Notes: a model not told the origin generated them from the sequence alone. 64,000 nt of DNA from Ruminococcus sp. NK3A76 (GCF_000686125.1 NZ_JMMA01000002.1:1674001-1738000); one strand, 5' to 3'; counted from the stretch's first letter, positions 17,800-26,257 are shown. A program made the numbers and translations.

Positions 17800-18165
17800 T
17801 TATACAAGCTCCTTAACAATACTGCCAATCAATTTAAGGCACTCATCATTAGATATTTGGGGTTTTATACTATTTTTACTACAAAGCATCTGTACAAGAC
17901 CCTTAACCATTTTAATCTGCTCATCAGTCATACCGTATGTTGAGATTTGCGAGTTTTTCTCCATTCCGGATAAATAGTCCATTGACACATTAAAAATTGC
18001 CGCAAACGAGCGCACTGTTTCAAATGTGGGGCTTTGCAGATTCTTCTCATACCTGCTGATTATAGAGCTTTCTTTGTTTATCTTTCTTGCAAGCTGCTCC
18101 TGTGTCATCTTGTGCTCTTTTCTTAGCTTTTGCAGTATAGCACCGAAATTATATGCAGTTTTCAC
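17800..18165 (-). CDS. XRE-family transcriptional regulator
   Basis: A 121-aa protein with a Cro/CI-type helix-turn-helix in residues about 8-62 (LQKLRKEHKMTQEQLARKIN, then SSIISRYEKNLQSPTFETV) and ending LSGMEK, the usual end of this domain, plus a 50-residue helical tail that may dimerise. The region is AT-rich compared with its neighbours. A 21-bp palindrome lies just upstream of its start and between it and the divergent promoter of the small RHH gene and lipoprotein, so it may control both directions. Confidence 0.9.
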   Translation of the reverse strand: MKTAYNFGAILQKLRKEHKMTQEQLARKINKESSIISRYEKNLQSPTFETVRSFAAIFNVSMDYLSGMEKNSQISTYGMTDEQIKMVKGLVQMLCSKNSIKPQISNDECLKLIGSIVKELV

Positions 18166-18182
18166 AAAATATCACTCCTGTT

Positions 18183-18203
18183 AATTTGATTTATAATCAA
18201 ATT
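18183..18203. promoter_or_regulatory. palindromic operator candidate between divergent genes
   Basis: AATTTGAT (18183-18190) and ATCAAATT (18196-18203) form a perfect 8-bp inverted repeat around five bases. It lies 18 bases before the XRE gene start and 15 bases from the divergent -35, a usual place for an XRE operator. Confidence 0.55.
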
Positions 18204-18217
18204 ATACAATGAGTTTC

Positions 18218-18246
18218 TTGACAAATTTGCAGAATTGTGATATAAT
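18218..18246 (+). promoter_or_regulatory. sigma-A promoter of the small RHH gene and lipoprotein
   Basis: Perfect TTGACA (18218-18223), 17-base spacer and perfect TATAAT (18241-18246), 75 bases before the ATG at 18322. Confidence 0.85.
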
Positions 18247-18321
18247 TATTGATATAGAAACCAATTTGTGTGCCTAAGGTGGTTTTTATATCAAAAATCT
18301 TTGTGAATGGAGGGATTTATT

Positions 18322-18480
18322 ATGAAAAAATATGTAACATTAACTGATTCAGATCGTGACAAAGCACTCATTAAACGCATTGAAAAATACCAAAAAGATA
18401 AAAAACTAAAAAGTTTTGTTGAAGCTGTCAGAGAGCTTTGTGAAACTGCATTGGATTTTGAGAAGATAAAGAGAAAGTAG
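18322..18480 (+). CDS. small RHH-like (CopG-type) protein, 52 aa
   Basis: A 52-aa reading frame with ATG at 18322, a GGAGGG ribosome site eight bases upstream and a consensus promoter. The sequence starts KKYVTLTDSDRDK and continues as two helices (ALIKRIEKYQKDKKLKS and FVEAVRELCETALDF), the strand-helix-helix layout of ribbon-helix-helix proteins. It is highly charged. The next gene, a lipoprotein, starts ten bases after its stop, so the two are almost surely cotranscribed. The small size makes the family call tentative; the codon structure, ribosome site and promoter make the gene itself credible. Confidence 0.6.
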   Translation: MKKYVTLTDSDRDKALIKRIEKYQKDKKLKSFVEAVRELCETALDFEKIKRK

Positions 18481-18490
18481 GTGTTGCTAT

Positions 18491-19450
18491 GTGAGAAAAG
18501 CATTTATCATATTACTTTCCGCCATTCTGATGTTAAGTATGGTATCTTGTGGCGACACGAACCATCAAACCAACTCGACCAATACAGCTTATGAAACCAC
18601 TACAACTACCGTCGCAACTACCACAACTACATCAAGCACAGAAAGCAGTTCAGAACCTGATGAAGAGCCAATATTTGTTATTCCAAATAATCAACCTTAT
18701 ATGAAAATAAAAGACCCTAAAATCGTAAAAGATACAGGTAAATTCTTTAAAATAAGATGCGGAATGTCTGTTGAAGAAGTTTTCGATTTGTTAGGAGTTC
18801 CTTCTATGAGAGGAGAAGTTGTAAATAGTTTCTACTGGTGTTATAAAAAGCCAAAATCAGTCAAAAATATACCAACCAAAGCAGGCATGATTAATTTGGA
18901 TGGTCATTATACATATGGAATTTCAGCAGGGGCTTATGTAGATTTCAATGCATTAGGTGAAGTTGATCGTTACGAATATAATATAATTATGGATCCAAAT
19001 GAACCGAGAGGTCATTTTAATGACATAGTTAATACCTTAATTAAAAACAAGGTCATTAGTGACCAGTTCACTCTTGTAACAGATGATAGTTTTTATAACA
19101 AACTATTTGATGGATTTGCTTATGATCCAGAAATAGAATCAATAGATATCGATATTGCTTACGATAGATACGATAAAGATGATAGTTTTTATTCTCTAAA
19201 TGCATTTGGAATTGATGACGAATATTTTGAGGTGACTTATTCTCCAAGCATTTCAAAAATGGGTTATGATTATCCGCAAGAATTTAGGTTTGAATTCTAC
19301 AACACAAAGTATTTTGATAGTTATGGCTCAGGCTCTTCTTCCGACGGCAAAGTCGCTGACAATAACGGCGACGGCAAGATCGACGAAGATGACTGGGAAA
19401 TCGAATGGAGAGACTATTTAGACAAAAAGTTCAATGATGCTGGCGTATAG
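18491..19450 (+). CDS. lipoprotein with BamE/SmpA-like motif and C-terminal EF-hand-like loop
   Basis: A 319-aa lipoprotein starting with GTG at 18491, seven bases after AGGTG. The signal peptide ends in the lipobox LSMVSC (Cys20), followed by a Thr/Ser-rich linker (residues about 25-58). Residues about 78-105 contain RCGMSVEEVFDLLGVPSM, a phrase typical of the SmpA/OmlA (BamE)-like fold. Near the C terminus DNNGDGKIDEDDWE is a calcium-binding loop like those of EF-hands and dockerins, but only one copy is present, so it is not a cellulosome dockerin. The gene is distinctly more AT-rich than most of the window except near its end. It sits on the outer face of the membrane; its role is unknown. 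Confidence 0.65.
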   Translation: MRKAFIILLSAILMLSMVSCGDTNHQTNSTNTAYETTTTTVATTTTTSSTESSSEPDEEPIFVIPNNQPYMKIKDPKIVKDTGKFFKIRCGMSVEEVFDLLGVPSMRGEVVNSFYWCYKKPKSVKNIPTKAGMINLDGHYTYGISAGAYVDFNALGEVDRYEYNIIMDPNEPRGHFNDIVNTLIKNKVISDQFTLVTDDSFYNKLFDGFAYDPEIESIDIDIAYDRYDKDDSFYSLNAFGIDDEYFEVTYSPSISKMGYDYPQEFRFEFYNTKYFDSYGSGSSSDGKVADNNGDGKIDEDDWEIEWRDYLDKKFNDAGV

Positions 19451-19459
19451 CACACAAAA

Positions 19460-19486
19460 ACCGCCCTCCCGGTTCGGGAGGGCGGT
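19460..19486. terminator. bidirectional terminator between lipoprotein and gap
   Basis: A perfect 11-bp GC-rich stem (ACCGCCCTCCC, 19460-19470 with 19476-19486) with a five-base loop; TTTTT follows on the minus strand and TAAAACTCTTTATT on the plus strand. Confidence 0.85.
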
Positions 19487-19510
19487 AAAACTCTTTATTA
19501 ACGGTTTTGA

Positions 19511-20551
19511 TTAACCAAGCTCTGCGAAGTACTTGATTGTTCTTACCATCTGGCTTGTGTAGGAGTTCTCGTTATCATACCAAGAAACAACCTGTACCTG
19601 ATAGCAAGTGTCGCTGATCTTAGAAACCATTGTCTGTGTAGCATCGAAGAGTGAACCGAACTTCATGCCGATAACGTCAGAAGAAACGATCTGATCCTCG
19701 TTGTAGCCGAAGGACTCAGAAGCAGCAGCCTTCATAGCAGCGTTGATGCCTTCCTTAGTAACTTCCTTGTCGCTCTTTACAACAGCTGTAAGGATAGTTG
19801 TGGAACCTGTCGGAACAGGAACTCTCTGTGCAGAACCGATGAGCTTGCCATTGAGCTCAGGGATAACAAGGCCGATAGCCTTAGCAGCACCTGTGGAGTT
19901 AGGAACGATGTTAGCAGCACCAGCTCTTGCTCTTCTGAGGTCGCCCTTTCTGTGAGGACCGTCGAGGATCATCTGGTCACCTGTGTAAGCGTGGATAGTG
20001 CTCATGATACCGCTCTGGATCTCTGCATAGTCGTTAAGAGCCTTAGCCATAGGTGCAAGGCAGTTAGTTGTGCAGGAAGCAGCGGAGATGATCGTGTCAT
20101 CCTTTGTAAGAGTCTTCTCGTTAACGCTGTAAACGATAGTAGGAAGATCGTTGCCTGCAGGAGCAGAAATAACAACCTTCTTAGCACCAGCATCGATGTG
20201 AGCCTGGCTCTTAGCCTTGGAGCAGTAGAAACCTGTGCACTCTAAAACTACGTCAACGCCGATCTCGCCCCAGGGGAGCTCAGCAGCGTTAGCCTTAGCA
20301 TAGATTGTAAGTGTCTTGCCGTCAACTGTGATTGTACCAGCCTCATCATCAGCTGTAACAGTGTGGAGACCCTCACCGATCTTACCACAGTAACCACCCT
20401 GTGCTGTATCATACTTAAGAAGCTGTGCGAGCATGGAAGGCTTTGTAAGGTCGTTGATAGCAACTACCTCATAACCCTCAGCACCGAACATCTGTCTGAA
20501 AGCAAGACGGCCTATACGGCCAAAACCATTAATAGCAACTTTTACTGACAT
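19511..20551 (-). CDS. gap: glyceraldehyde-3-phosphate dehydrogenase, type I
   Basis: A 346-aa glycolytic enzyme that oxidises glyceraldehyde 3-phosphate with NAD to 1,3-bisphosphoglycerate in the cytoplasm. The NAD-binding Rossmann motif is [12 protein letters not shown] at the N terminus; the catalytic Cys lies in [13 protein letters not shown] and the active-site His in the following SIHAYTGDQ block; the S-loop region contains [17 protein letters not shown]. Length is a little above the usual 335. The ATG at 20551 follows AGGAGG at a normal distance; a longer frame upstream has no site. A perfect-spacing promoter lies close upstream and the codons are those of a strongly expressed gene. 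Confidence 0.98.
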   Translation of the reverse strand: MSVKVAINGFGRIGRLAFRQMFGAEGYEVVAINDLTKPSMLAQLLKYDTAQGGYCGKIGEGLHTVTADDEAGTITVDGKTLTIYAKANAAELPWGEIGVDVVLECTGFYCSKAKSQAHIDAGAKKVVISAPAGNDLPTIVYSVNEKTLTKDDTIISAASCTTNCLAPMAKALNDYAEIQSGIMSTIHAYTGDQMILDGPHRKGDLRRARAGAANIVPNSTGAAKAIGLVIPELNGKLIGSAQRVPVPTGSTTILTAVVKSDKEVTKEGINAAMKAAASESFGYNEDQIVSSDVIGMKFGSLFDATQTMVSKISDTCYQVQVVSWYDNENSYTSQMVRTIKYFAELG

Positions 20552-20584
20552 TGGAAAATACCTCCTAATAATTTTTATGTATAT

Positions 20585-20613
20585 ATTATACACCATTCCC
20601 GAGCATTTTTCAA
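20585..20613 (-). promoter_or_regulatory. sigma-A promoter of gap
   Basis: Minus strand: TTGAAA (20608-20613), 17-base spacer, TATAAT (20585-20590). Confidence 0.8.
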
Positions 20614-20764
20614 GTCCTTTTACAAAATATATAAAATTATTTCATATAATGCCCGAGAGCAAGCAACACCGTTTAAAAGCATCAAAAATGCGCTGAATAA
20701 TCGTAAAAACGGGGCTGTCCTGTCTATTTTATGCATCATTACACTTGCAAGATCAAAAAAATTC

Positions 20765-20793
20765 TTGACTTTTACTCTATTATATAGTATAAT
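20765..20793 (+). promoter_or_regulatory. sigma-A promoter of the foldase-like lipoprotein gene
   Basis: TTGACT (20765-20770), 17-base spacer, TATAAT (20788-20793), followed by AAAGAAAGGA before the ATG at 20846. Confidence 0.8.
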
Positions 20794-20845
20794 ATATAGG
20801 TTAAAGAAAAAGACTATTTCTAAAAAGAAAGGAATTGTTATAGTT

Positions 20846-22348
20846 ATGTCTATTAGAAAGAGAGCCGCAGCGCTTGTTACAGCTGCTGCGATCACTGCAT
20901 CTATGGCAGGCTGCTCTGATACGAGCTACATTGCCAAGGCAGACGGTGAGAATATCAATGCAGGTATCTACATCGATTATATGTTAAGCTCAATGCAGTC
21001 ACAGATCTATATGTGGCAGTACACAGGCGTCACAGAGGATTTCTTCGACCAGAAGGTCGGCGACAAGGACTTTGCAACATACCTGCTCGACACGGCTATG
21101 GAAAAGACCAAGCGCTATGCAGCAGTTGAAAAGCTGTTCAAGGACAGCGAGATGAAGATATCCGCTGATGATATGAAGAGCATCAACAACGACATAAGCG
21201 ACACATGGGAGAGCGTTTCAAAGCTCTATGAGTCTGAGGGCATCAGCAAGGATTCACTCAAAAAGGTCGCTGTAAACTCCAAGAAAGAGGAAATGCTCTT
21301 TGATTACTACTTCGGCAAGGAAGGCAAGGAAAAGGTTTCCAAGGACGAACTTGTCAAGTATATGAACGACAGCTATGTCCGCTTCAAGGCTATAACCATC
21401 TACAAGTCCACAAACGAGGACGAGACACAGAAGGAAGCAGAGAACAAGGAAAAGCAGGAGCTTTATGAGAAGTACAGCGAGAAGGCAAAGGACGTAAAGT
21501 TTGCTGACTTTGATGCTCTTATAGATGAATACAACACAGAGACTACACCTGCTGAGGAAGACGATACCACAGCCGATGATACAGCTGCTGATGATACAAC
21601 AGCTGACACAAATGATGACAGCAGCAATGCTGACGAGAGCAGCAAGGGTGATGACAGCAGCAAGGCTGATGATGCATCTTCCGACGCTGACAGCAGCAAG
21701 GCTGATGAAAGCAGCGAAAAGGAAGTAACCGAGAGCGTTTCTTCATTCGAGGATAAGGCTGAGGACAGCAGCGTTGCTGATGACAGCAGCGTAACAGACA
21801 GCAAGTCTGATGACAGCAGTGCAGCAGACGAGAGCAAGGCTGACGAGAGCAAAGCTGATACTGACAGCAAGGCTGATGAGAGCAATACTGACGACAGCGC
21901 AGCTGATGATACAGAAACGACCGGTGAGAGCCTCTCTGACCCTGACGAGACAGAAGCAGACATTCCCGACCCTTACACAAATGAAAGACTTATAAACTTT
22001 GCAGAGATAGACGAAGACACTCTCAAGGAAGATTACGGCAAGCGTATGCAGGCTGTAAGAGATGCCAAGACAGATGATATCGTGACATACGAGGACGACA
22101 GTGCTTACTACATCATGTCGATAGGCGACGTAACCGAGAGAAGCAGCGAATATCTCGATGATGAGACAAACTTTGACACTGTGCTCCACGAAGCAAAGGA
22201 CAAGGATTTTGAAGCAAAGATAACTGCTGCACAGGACGCTATGAAGTTTGAGGAGAACAAGGACGCTGTTGACAGATACCTCCCCAAGACGGTATACGAA
22301 AAGTACAACGACTATTTAAACAAGAATTCAAACTCCAAGGCAAGCTGA
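20846..22348 (+). CDS. lipoprotein, SurA/PrsA-like foldase with Asp/Ser-rich insert
   Basis: A 500-aa lipoprotein: signal peptide and lipobox ASMAGC (Cys22), then a helical SurA_N-like chaperone region (residues about 25-235, with YIAKADGENINAGIYIDYML near the start), a 150-residue insert of low complexity (about 235-385) built from repeats such as DDSSKADESS, and a final domain (about 390-500) with the spacing of a degenerate parvulin or chaperone C-terminal part. It should sit on the outer face of the membrane and help fold exported proteins. I see no clear catalytic residues of a parvulin isomerase. ATG 20846 is chosen because the lipoprotein signal starts there; the upstream TTG overlaps the promoter. 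Confidence 0.65.
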   Translation: MSIRKRAAALVTAAAITASMAGCSDTSYIAKADGENINAGIYIDYMLSSMQSQIYMWQYTGVTEDFFDQKVGDKDFATYLLDTAMEKTKRYAAVEKLFKDSEMKISADDMKSINNDISDTWESVSKLYESEGISKDSLKKVAVNSKKEEMLFDYYFGKEGKEKVSKDELVKYMNDSYVRFKAITIYKSTNEDETQKEAENKEKQELYEKYSEKAKDVKFADFDALIDEYNTETTPAEEDDTTADDTAADDTTADTNDDSSNADESSKGDDSSKADDASSDADSSKADESSEKEVTESVSSFEDKAEDSSVADDSSVTDSKSDDSSAADESKADESKADTDSKADESNTDDSAADDTETTGESLSDPDETEADIPDPYTNERLINFAEIDEDTLKEDYGKRMQAVRDAKTDDIVTYEDDSAYYIMSIGDVTERSSEYLDDETNFDTVLHEAKDKDFEAKITAAQDAMKFEENKDAVDRYLPKTVYEKYNDYLNKNSNSKAS

Positions 22349-22359
22349 TAAAAAACACA

Positions 22360-22392
22360 AAGAGCTGTTGCACAAGCGACAGCTCTTTTTTT
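22360..22392 (+). terminator. Rho-independent terminator after the foldase-like gene
   Basis: Perfect 9-bp stem AAGAGCTGT/ACAGCTCTT (22360-22368 with 22379-22387), ten-base loop, ending in a run of seven Ts. Confidence 0.9.
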
Positions 22393-22428
22393 GCATAAAA
22401 GGCAGTAATATTTTTTTCTGTTTTGCGG

Positions 22429-22457
22429 TTGACATTTATGCTGAATGCTGATATAAT
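22429..22457 (+). promoter_or_regulatory. sigma-A promoter of the enzyme I-like gene
   Basis: Perfect TTGACA (22429-22434), 17-base spacer and perfect TATAAT (22452-22457). Confidence 0.85.
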
Positions 22458-22543
22458 AAAATTAGATAAAAACAAAAATCCAGATATGGTCATTTTTGGC
22501 ACTTTTGCAAAATGGCCTTACGGTGCAAAGGGCGGTGAGACGT

Positions 22544-23236
22544 ATGATAGTTATACACGGAAAATCAAAAGCTGATGCCAAGGTAAACGGAACGCTCAGC
22601 TTTTACAGACGTGATGTTTTTGAACCGCTCATGGAGCACAGGGACGACCCGCAGGCAGAGTTTGAACGCTTCACTGCTGCAAGGGACACATCAATAACCG
22701 AGCTTGACGAGCTGCACCGCATCGCCGCAGAAAAAGCCGGCGAGGAAGCGGCAGGCGTTTTCGACATACAGAAGATGATGATAGAGGACGGGGATTTTTC
22801 AGACCTTGTCGAGGGCATAATAAGAAGCCAGCAGTGCAGTGCTGAGTTTGCTGTAAAGTGTGCTTCAAAGACTTTCTCCGACTTGCTTCGTTTTTCGGGG
22901 AGCGATTATATGTCGCAGCGCTCGGAGGATATATTCTTCATAAGCGACAGGCTGATAAGAAAGCTCGCAGGTGTCGAGAAGCGGCTGGGGCATTACGACA
23001 AGGACGTTATCGTGTGTGCCGACACGCTGTCATCGTCTGACATACTGCTGATGCAGAGCCCGTTTATCGTTGCTATCTGCGTCAAGCGTGATGTTGAGAT
23101 GTCGCACTGTGCGCTGCTTGCACACGGGTTAGGCATACCGCTCATATCCGACTTGGGCGACAAGCTGGACAGGCACTTTGAAGGAATGCAGGCAACAGCT
23201 GACTGCACAACAGGAATGCTGATAATCGAAAACTAA
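22544..23236 (+). CDS. orphan N-terminal half of PTS enzyme I (HPr-binding and phospho-His domains)
   Basis: A 230-aa protein that aligns by eye with the N-terminal domain of phosphoenolpyruvate-protein phosphotransferase. The helical HPr-binding part covers residues about 10-150 (FDIQKMMIEDGDFSDLVEGI, SQRSEDIFFISDRLIRKLAG) and the swivelling phosphohistidine domain follows, with the active-site His in EMSHCALLAHGLGIPLI (usual form GGxTSHxAILAR). The whole C-terminal PEP-binding barrel, about 330 residues, is missing. The end is clean: a stop codon and a terminator follow, and no C-terminal remnant is found downstream. ATG 22544 has GGTGAG five bases before it. It may receive or pass phosphate in trans, or be purely regulatory. 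Confidence 0.7.
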   Translation: MIVIHGKSKADAKVNGTLSFYRRDVFEPLMEHRDDPQAEFERFTAARDTSITELDELHRIAAEKAGEEAAGVFDIQKMMIEDGDFSDLVEGIIRSQQCSAEFAVKCASKTFSDLLRFSGSDYMSQRSEDIFFISDRLIRKLAGVEKRLGHYDKDVIVCADTLSSSDILLMQSPFIVAICVKRDVEMSHCALLAHGLGIPLISDLGDKLDRHFEGMQATADCTTGMLIIEN

Positions 23237-23241
23237 CAAAA

Positions 23242-23276
23242 AAGACCATAGGCCGTGATATGAGGCTTATGGTCTT
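23242..23276. terminator. bidirectional terminator between the enzyme I-like gene and glgB
   Basis: A stem of 13 pairs with one wobble (AAGACCATA(A/G)GCC, 23242-23254 with 23264-23276) followed by TTTTTTG on the minus strand and by TGATTTTTA on the plus strand. Confidence 0.85.
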
Positions 23277-23301
23277 GATTTTTAATACTGTGAAATGCAC
23301 A

Positions 23302-25089
23302 TCAGCCGTCTATTGCTCGGAAGAAGTATGCCGAGAACGGTGCAAGTCTTAGTGCGAGCCTGCCGCCGTAGGGCTTACGCCTGCCGTGGGTCATGTTCGA
23401 GCCGCTGTATATGTCACGGTCAGAGCAGAGTATCTCCTCAAATGTGCGCATATCACGCACCTTGAGATAATATGTCTGAGGCACGCCGGAGAAGTTGAAC
23501 ACGCAGTATACCTCGCCGCCGTTTATGTCGGAGCGTGCGAATGAGAATATGCTCTGGTTTGAATTATCGGCATCTATCCAGCGGAAGTGTGCAGGGTCGT
23601 AATCGCACTCATAGAGTGCCGGAGTGTTCAGGTAGATATGATTGAGCGCCTTGATATATTCATGCAGGCTGTCGTGCAGAGGATAGGTGAGCAGGTTCCA
23701 GCCGAGCTCCTTGTAGGGACGCCATTCCATATACTCGCCTATCTCGTTGCCCATAAATCCGAGCTTTTTGCCGGGGTGAGCTATCTGGAATGCATACAGC
23801 GCACGGATAGTTGCAAACTGCTCGTTCTGCATACCGAACACCTTGTCGAGCATGGTCTTTTTGCCGTGTACAACCTCGTCATGAGAATACGGCAGAATGA
23901 ACAGGTCGTTATAGAAATAGCTCATCGAGAAGTTCATCTTGTTGTGGTGGTAGCGTCTGTCATAGGCGGGGGTCTTTATGTAATTTATCGTATCGTTCAT
24001 AAAGCCTAAATCCCACTTATAGTCAAAGCCCAGGCCACCGAACTGCACGGGGGCAGTCACCTTGGGATAATCTGTCGAATCCTCGGCAAAGAGCATAACC
24101 CCCGGGTGCGCCTGACGTATATCATAGTTTGTGTTTTTCAAGAACCATATGCCGCTGTCGTTTATGGCGTTCTCCTTTTTGCCCCAGCGATAGAGCAGGC
24201 AGGCCACGGCATCATAGCGCAGGCCGTCAACGTGGTACTTTTCGCACCAGAAGTTTATCGACGATTTCACAAAGCTCAGAACGTGCGGCTTAGTATAGTC
24301 AAAGAGTGCAGTGTTCCATTCGCTGTAGCGCTCGTTCTCATAGTCGCTCTCAAAGAGGAAGCCGCCGTCATAGATATGAAGCGAGTAAAAGTCTCTCACA
24401 AAATGCACAGGCACATAATCAAGTATAACACCGATGCCTTCCTGGTGGCACTTGTCGATAAAGCGCATAAGCCCGTCAGGTGAGCCATAGCGTGAGGTGG
24501 CCGAGAAATAACCCGACACCTGATAGCCCCACGAGCCGTCAAAGGGATACTCTGTCATAGGCATGAGCTCGATATGGGTATAGCCCATATCCTTGACATA
24601 CGGGATAAGCATCTCGCTCATCTCGTCGTATGAATAGAAGCGGTGGTCTTCGTCGGTATCGGGCTTTATACGCCATGAGCCGAACTGCACCTCGTAGATA
24701 TTCATCGGGCGGTCGTAGTTCTTTGACCTGTCCTTCATCCAGCCCTCGTCGTGCCACTCATACTTGTCTATATCGTAAACTATAGATGCATTCTTTGGCC
24801 TTTCCTCGCTGTAGAATGCAAAGGGGTCTGCCCTGTCGTTTATCTCGCCGTCGGGGCCTTCGATAGCGTATTTATAGATATCGCCCTCGCCCGAATCGTG
24901 CAGGAAGATGCTCCACACTCCCCTGTCATCACGGTTCATTTTAAAGCGGTCGCCGTTGCATATTAGCTGCACGCTTTTAGCATGGGGCGCAAATGTAGTA
25001 TAGCGCACGCCGCCGTTTTCGATATGCGAGCCAAGCTCCTCATATGCGTACATTGTACGGCCTTCGATGAATTGTGTTATTATATCCAT
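23302..25089 (-). CDS. glgB: 1,4-alpha-glucan branching enzyme GlgB (GH13)
   Basis: A 595-aa enzyme that makes alpha-1,6 branches in glycogen. A CBM48 domain covers residues about 20-105 (VRYTTFAPHAKSVQLI), the GH13 barrel about 130-480 and a C-terminal beta domain the rest. Catalytic nucleophile Asp is in DGLRYDAVACLLY, the acid/base Glu in LFAEDSTDYP and the transition-state Asp in LPYSHDEVVHG. It lacks the long N1 extension of enterobacterial GlgB and is therefore shorter than 720 aa. The ATG follows GGAG. It is 19 bases downstream of a GNAT gene and probably in one message with it. Glycogen synthase is encoded 7 kb away; no glgC/glgD is in the window. Confidence 0.95.
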   Translation of the reverse strand: MDIITQFIEGRTMYAYEELGSHIENGGVRYTTFAPHAKSVQLICNGDRFKMNRDDRGVWSIFLHDSGEGDIYKYAIEGPDGEINDRADPFAFYSEERPKNASIVYDIDKYEWHDEGWMKDRSKNYDRPMNIYEVQFGSWRIKPDTDEDHRFYSYDEMSEMLIPYVKDMGYTHIELMPMTEYPFDGSWGYQVSGYFSATSRYGSPDGLMRFIDKCHQEGIGVILDYVPVHFVRDFYSLHIYDGGFLFESDYENERYSEWNTALFDYTKPHVLSFVKSSINFWCEKYHVDGLRYDAVACLLYRWGKKENAINDSGIWFLKNTNYDIRQAHPGVMLFAEDSTDYPKVTAPVQFGGLGFDYKWDLGFMNDTINYIKTPAYDRRYHHNKMNFSMSYFYNDLFILPYSHDEVVHGKKTMLDKVFGMQNEQFATIRALYAFQIAHPGKKLGFMGNEIGEYMEWRPYKELGWNLLTYPLHDSLHEYIKALNHIYLNTPALYECDYDPAHFRWIDADNSNQSIFSFARSDINGGEVYCVFNFSGVPQTYYLKVRDMRTFEEILCSDRDIYSGSNMTHGRRKPYGGRLALRLAPFSAYFFRAIDG

Positions 25090-25108
25090 ATTTATTCTCC
25101 TACTCCCT

Positions 25109-25546
25109 CTATATATCCATTCTCAGAATATGCGAAGCCACACGGAAACCGAGCTTTTCATAGAAAGCCTGTGCATCATTCCCGTCAACGACTTTCACTT
25201 CGATCGTGCGGACACCGCTTTGCCTGAACACATCAAGTGCCCAGTTTACAAGAGCACTGCCGTATCCGCTGCCCCTGAGTATTTTGCTTACGATAAGATA
25301 ATCCAGCTTTCCCTCATCGCCTGTGATATCTATCTTACAAAAGCCCTGGATACCGTCATCATCTTCAATGACTGCGATGCGTGAGCTGCCGCTTTCAAGG
25401 GCTTTTTCAAATGAAGCCAGAGTCACAGAAACTTCCCTTTTGGGATATTTCCCCGCAAAGTTTACGGACACCTCATTATGATGTGCTGCAAGCTCTTTTA
25501 AAAGGCCTTCGAGCTTTGCTGCCTCGCCTTTGCTGAGTTCTCTCAC
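25109..25546 (-). CDS. GNAT-family N-acetyltransferase
   Basis: A 145-aa acetyltransferase of the GNAT fold. The acetyl-CoA pyrophosphate loop is VSKILRGSGYGSALVNWAL (R/Q-x-x-G-x-G/A form) at about residues 88-106, and the C-terminal block EVKVVDGNDAQAFYEKLGF is typical. I start with GTG 25546, seven bases after GAGGTG; a GTG 15 bases further upstream would overlap that site. It is followed after 19 bases by glgB, so it may be cotranscribed, and it is divergent from a TetR gene. Substrate unknown. Confidence 0.85.
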   Translation of the reverse strand: MRELSKGEAAKLEGLLKELAAHHNEVSVNFAGKYPKREVSVTLASFEKALESGSSRIAVIEDDDGIQGFCKIDITGDEGKLDYLIVSKILRGSGYGSALVNWALDVFRQSGVRTIEVKVVDGNDAQAFYEKLGFRVASHILRMDI

Positions 25547-25586
25547 GATGTAACACCTCACACATACCGCACAATTGATAAAACTA

Positions 25587-25615
25587 TTGATTTTCCTGCA
25601 AAAAAGTGCTATAAT
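25587..25615 (+). promoter_or_regulatory. sigma-A promoter of the TetR gene
   Basis: TTGATT (25587-25592), 17-base spacer, TATAAT (25610-25615). Confidence 0.75.
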
Positions 25616-25654
25616 ATATATAACATATATCTATTATAACGGAGGTTACATAAA

Positions 25655-26215
25655 ATGTCAAGTTCCGCAATAACAAAAAACACCTTTGCCGAGTCGCTCA
25701 AAAGGCTGGCTGTTAAAAAGAATTACGACAAGATATCCATTTCTGATATAACAAACGACTGCCGCATGAACAGACAGTCATTCTACTACCACTTTCAGGA
25801 CAAGAATGAGCTTTTAAGCTGGATAATGTACAACGACCTGTTTGTATACATCACCCACGGTGTGCGCTTTCACAACTGGTACGAAAAGCTCGAAGGCTTT
25901 TTAAAGAGAATGGAGGAGCAGAAGGATTTTTACTCCCGTGTGCTGCAAAGCGGCGACAGGATATTCCACGACTATCTCTTTGACGTAATGCACGGAATGT
26001 TCACCTTCTTCTTTGACAACGCCGTTTCAAAGGAGGAGGGCAACAACATCTCGACTGAGTTCTTTGCCGATTTCTATTCACACGGCTTCTGCGGCGTTAT
26101 CATCGACTGGGCTATCGGCGGTATGCAGACGACACCGCACCAGGTCATACAGTCCATGAAGGATCTCGCACTTGAAAATATCAAGATCGGTGAGGGCTTC
26201 AAGGAATATCTCTGA
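25655..26215 (+). CDS. TetR/AcrR-family transcriptional regulator
   Basis: A 186-aa regulator. The N-terminal helix-turn-helix is in residues about 8-53 (FAESLKRLAVKKNYDKISI, SDITNDCRMNRQSFYYHFQDKNELLSWI), the usual TetR form. The C-terminal ligand domain ends with FYSHGFCGVIIDWAIGGMQ, as in the TetR_C_8/DhaS-like group. The ATG follows AACGGAGGTTACATAAA. It is divergent from the GNAT-glgB pair; whether it controls them or itself is not shown by the sequence. Confidence 0.9.
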   Translation: MSSSAITKNTFAESLKRLAVKKNYDKISISDITNDCRMNRQSFYYHFQDKNELLSWIMYNDLFVYITHGVRFHNWYEKLEGFLKRMEEQKDFYSRVLQSGDRIFHDYLFDVMHGMFTFFFDNAVSKEEGNNISTEFFADFYSHGFCGVIIDWAIGGMQTTPHQVIQSMKDLALENIKIGEGFKEYL

Positions 26216-26228
26216 TACAAAACCATTT

Positions 26229-26257
26229 ACCCCCGAGGTTATTATTTCCTCGGGGGT
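26229..26257. terminator. terminator between the TetR gene and the convergent membrane-protein operon
   Basis: Perfect 10-bp stem ACCCCCGAGG/CCTCGGGGGT (26229-26238 with 26248-26257), nine-base loop. T-rich sequence (TATTGCTTTGTT) follows on the plus strand. Confidence 0.7.

Noticed and set aside
18491-19450. Cellulosome dockerin in the lipoprotein
   Set aside because: Only one calcium-loop repeat is present and the paired helix with the usual recognition residues is missing.
21463-21980. Overlapping frames opposite the Asp/Ser-rich insert, giving Ser/Leu- or Cys/His-rich proteins
   Set aside because: They only mirror the low-complexity coding repeat of the lipoprotein on the plus strand.
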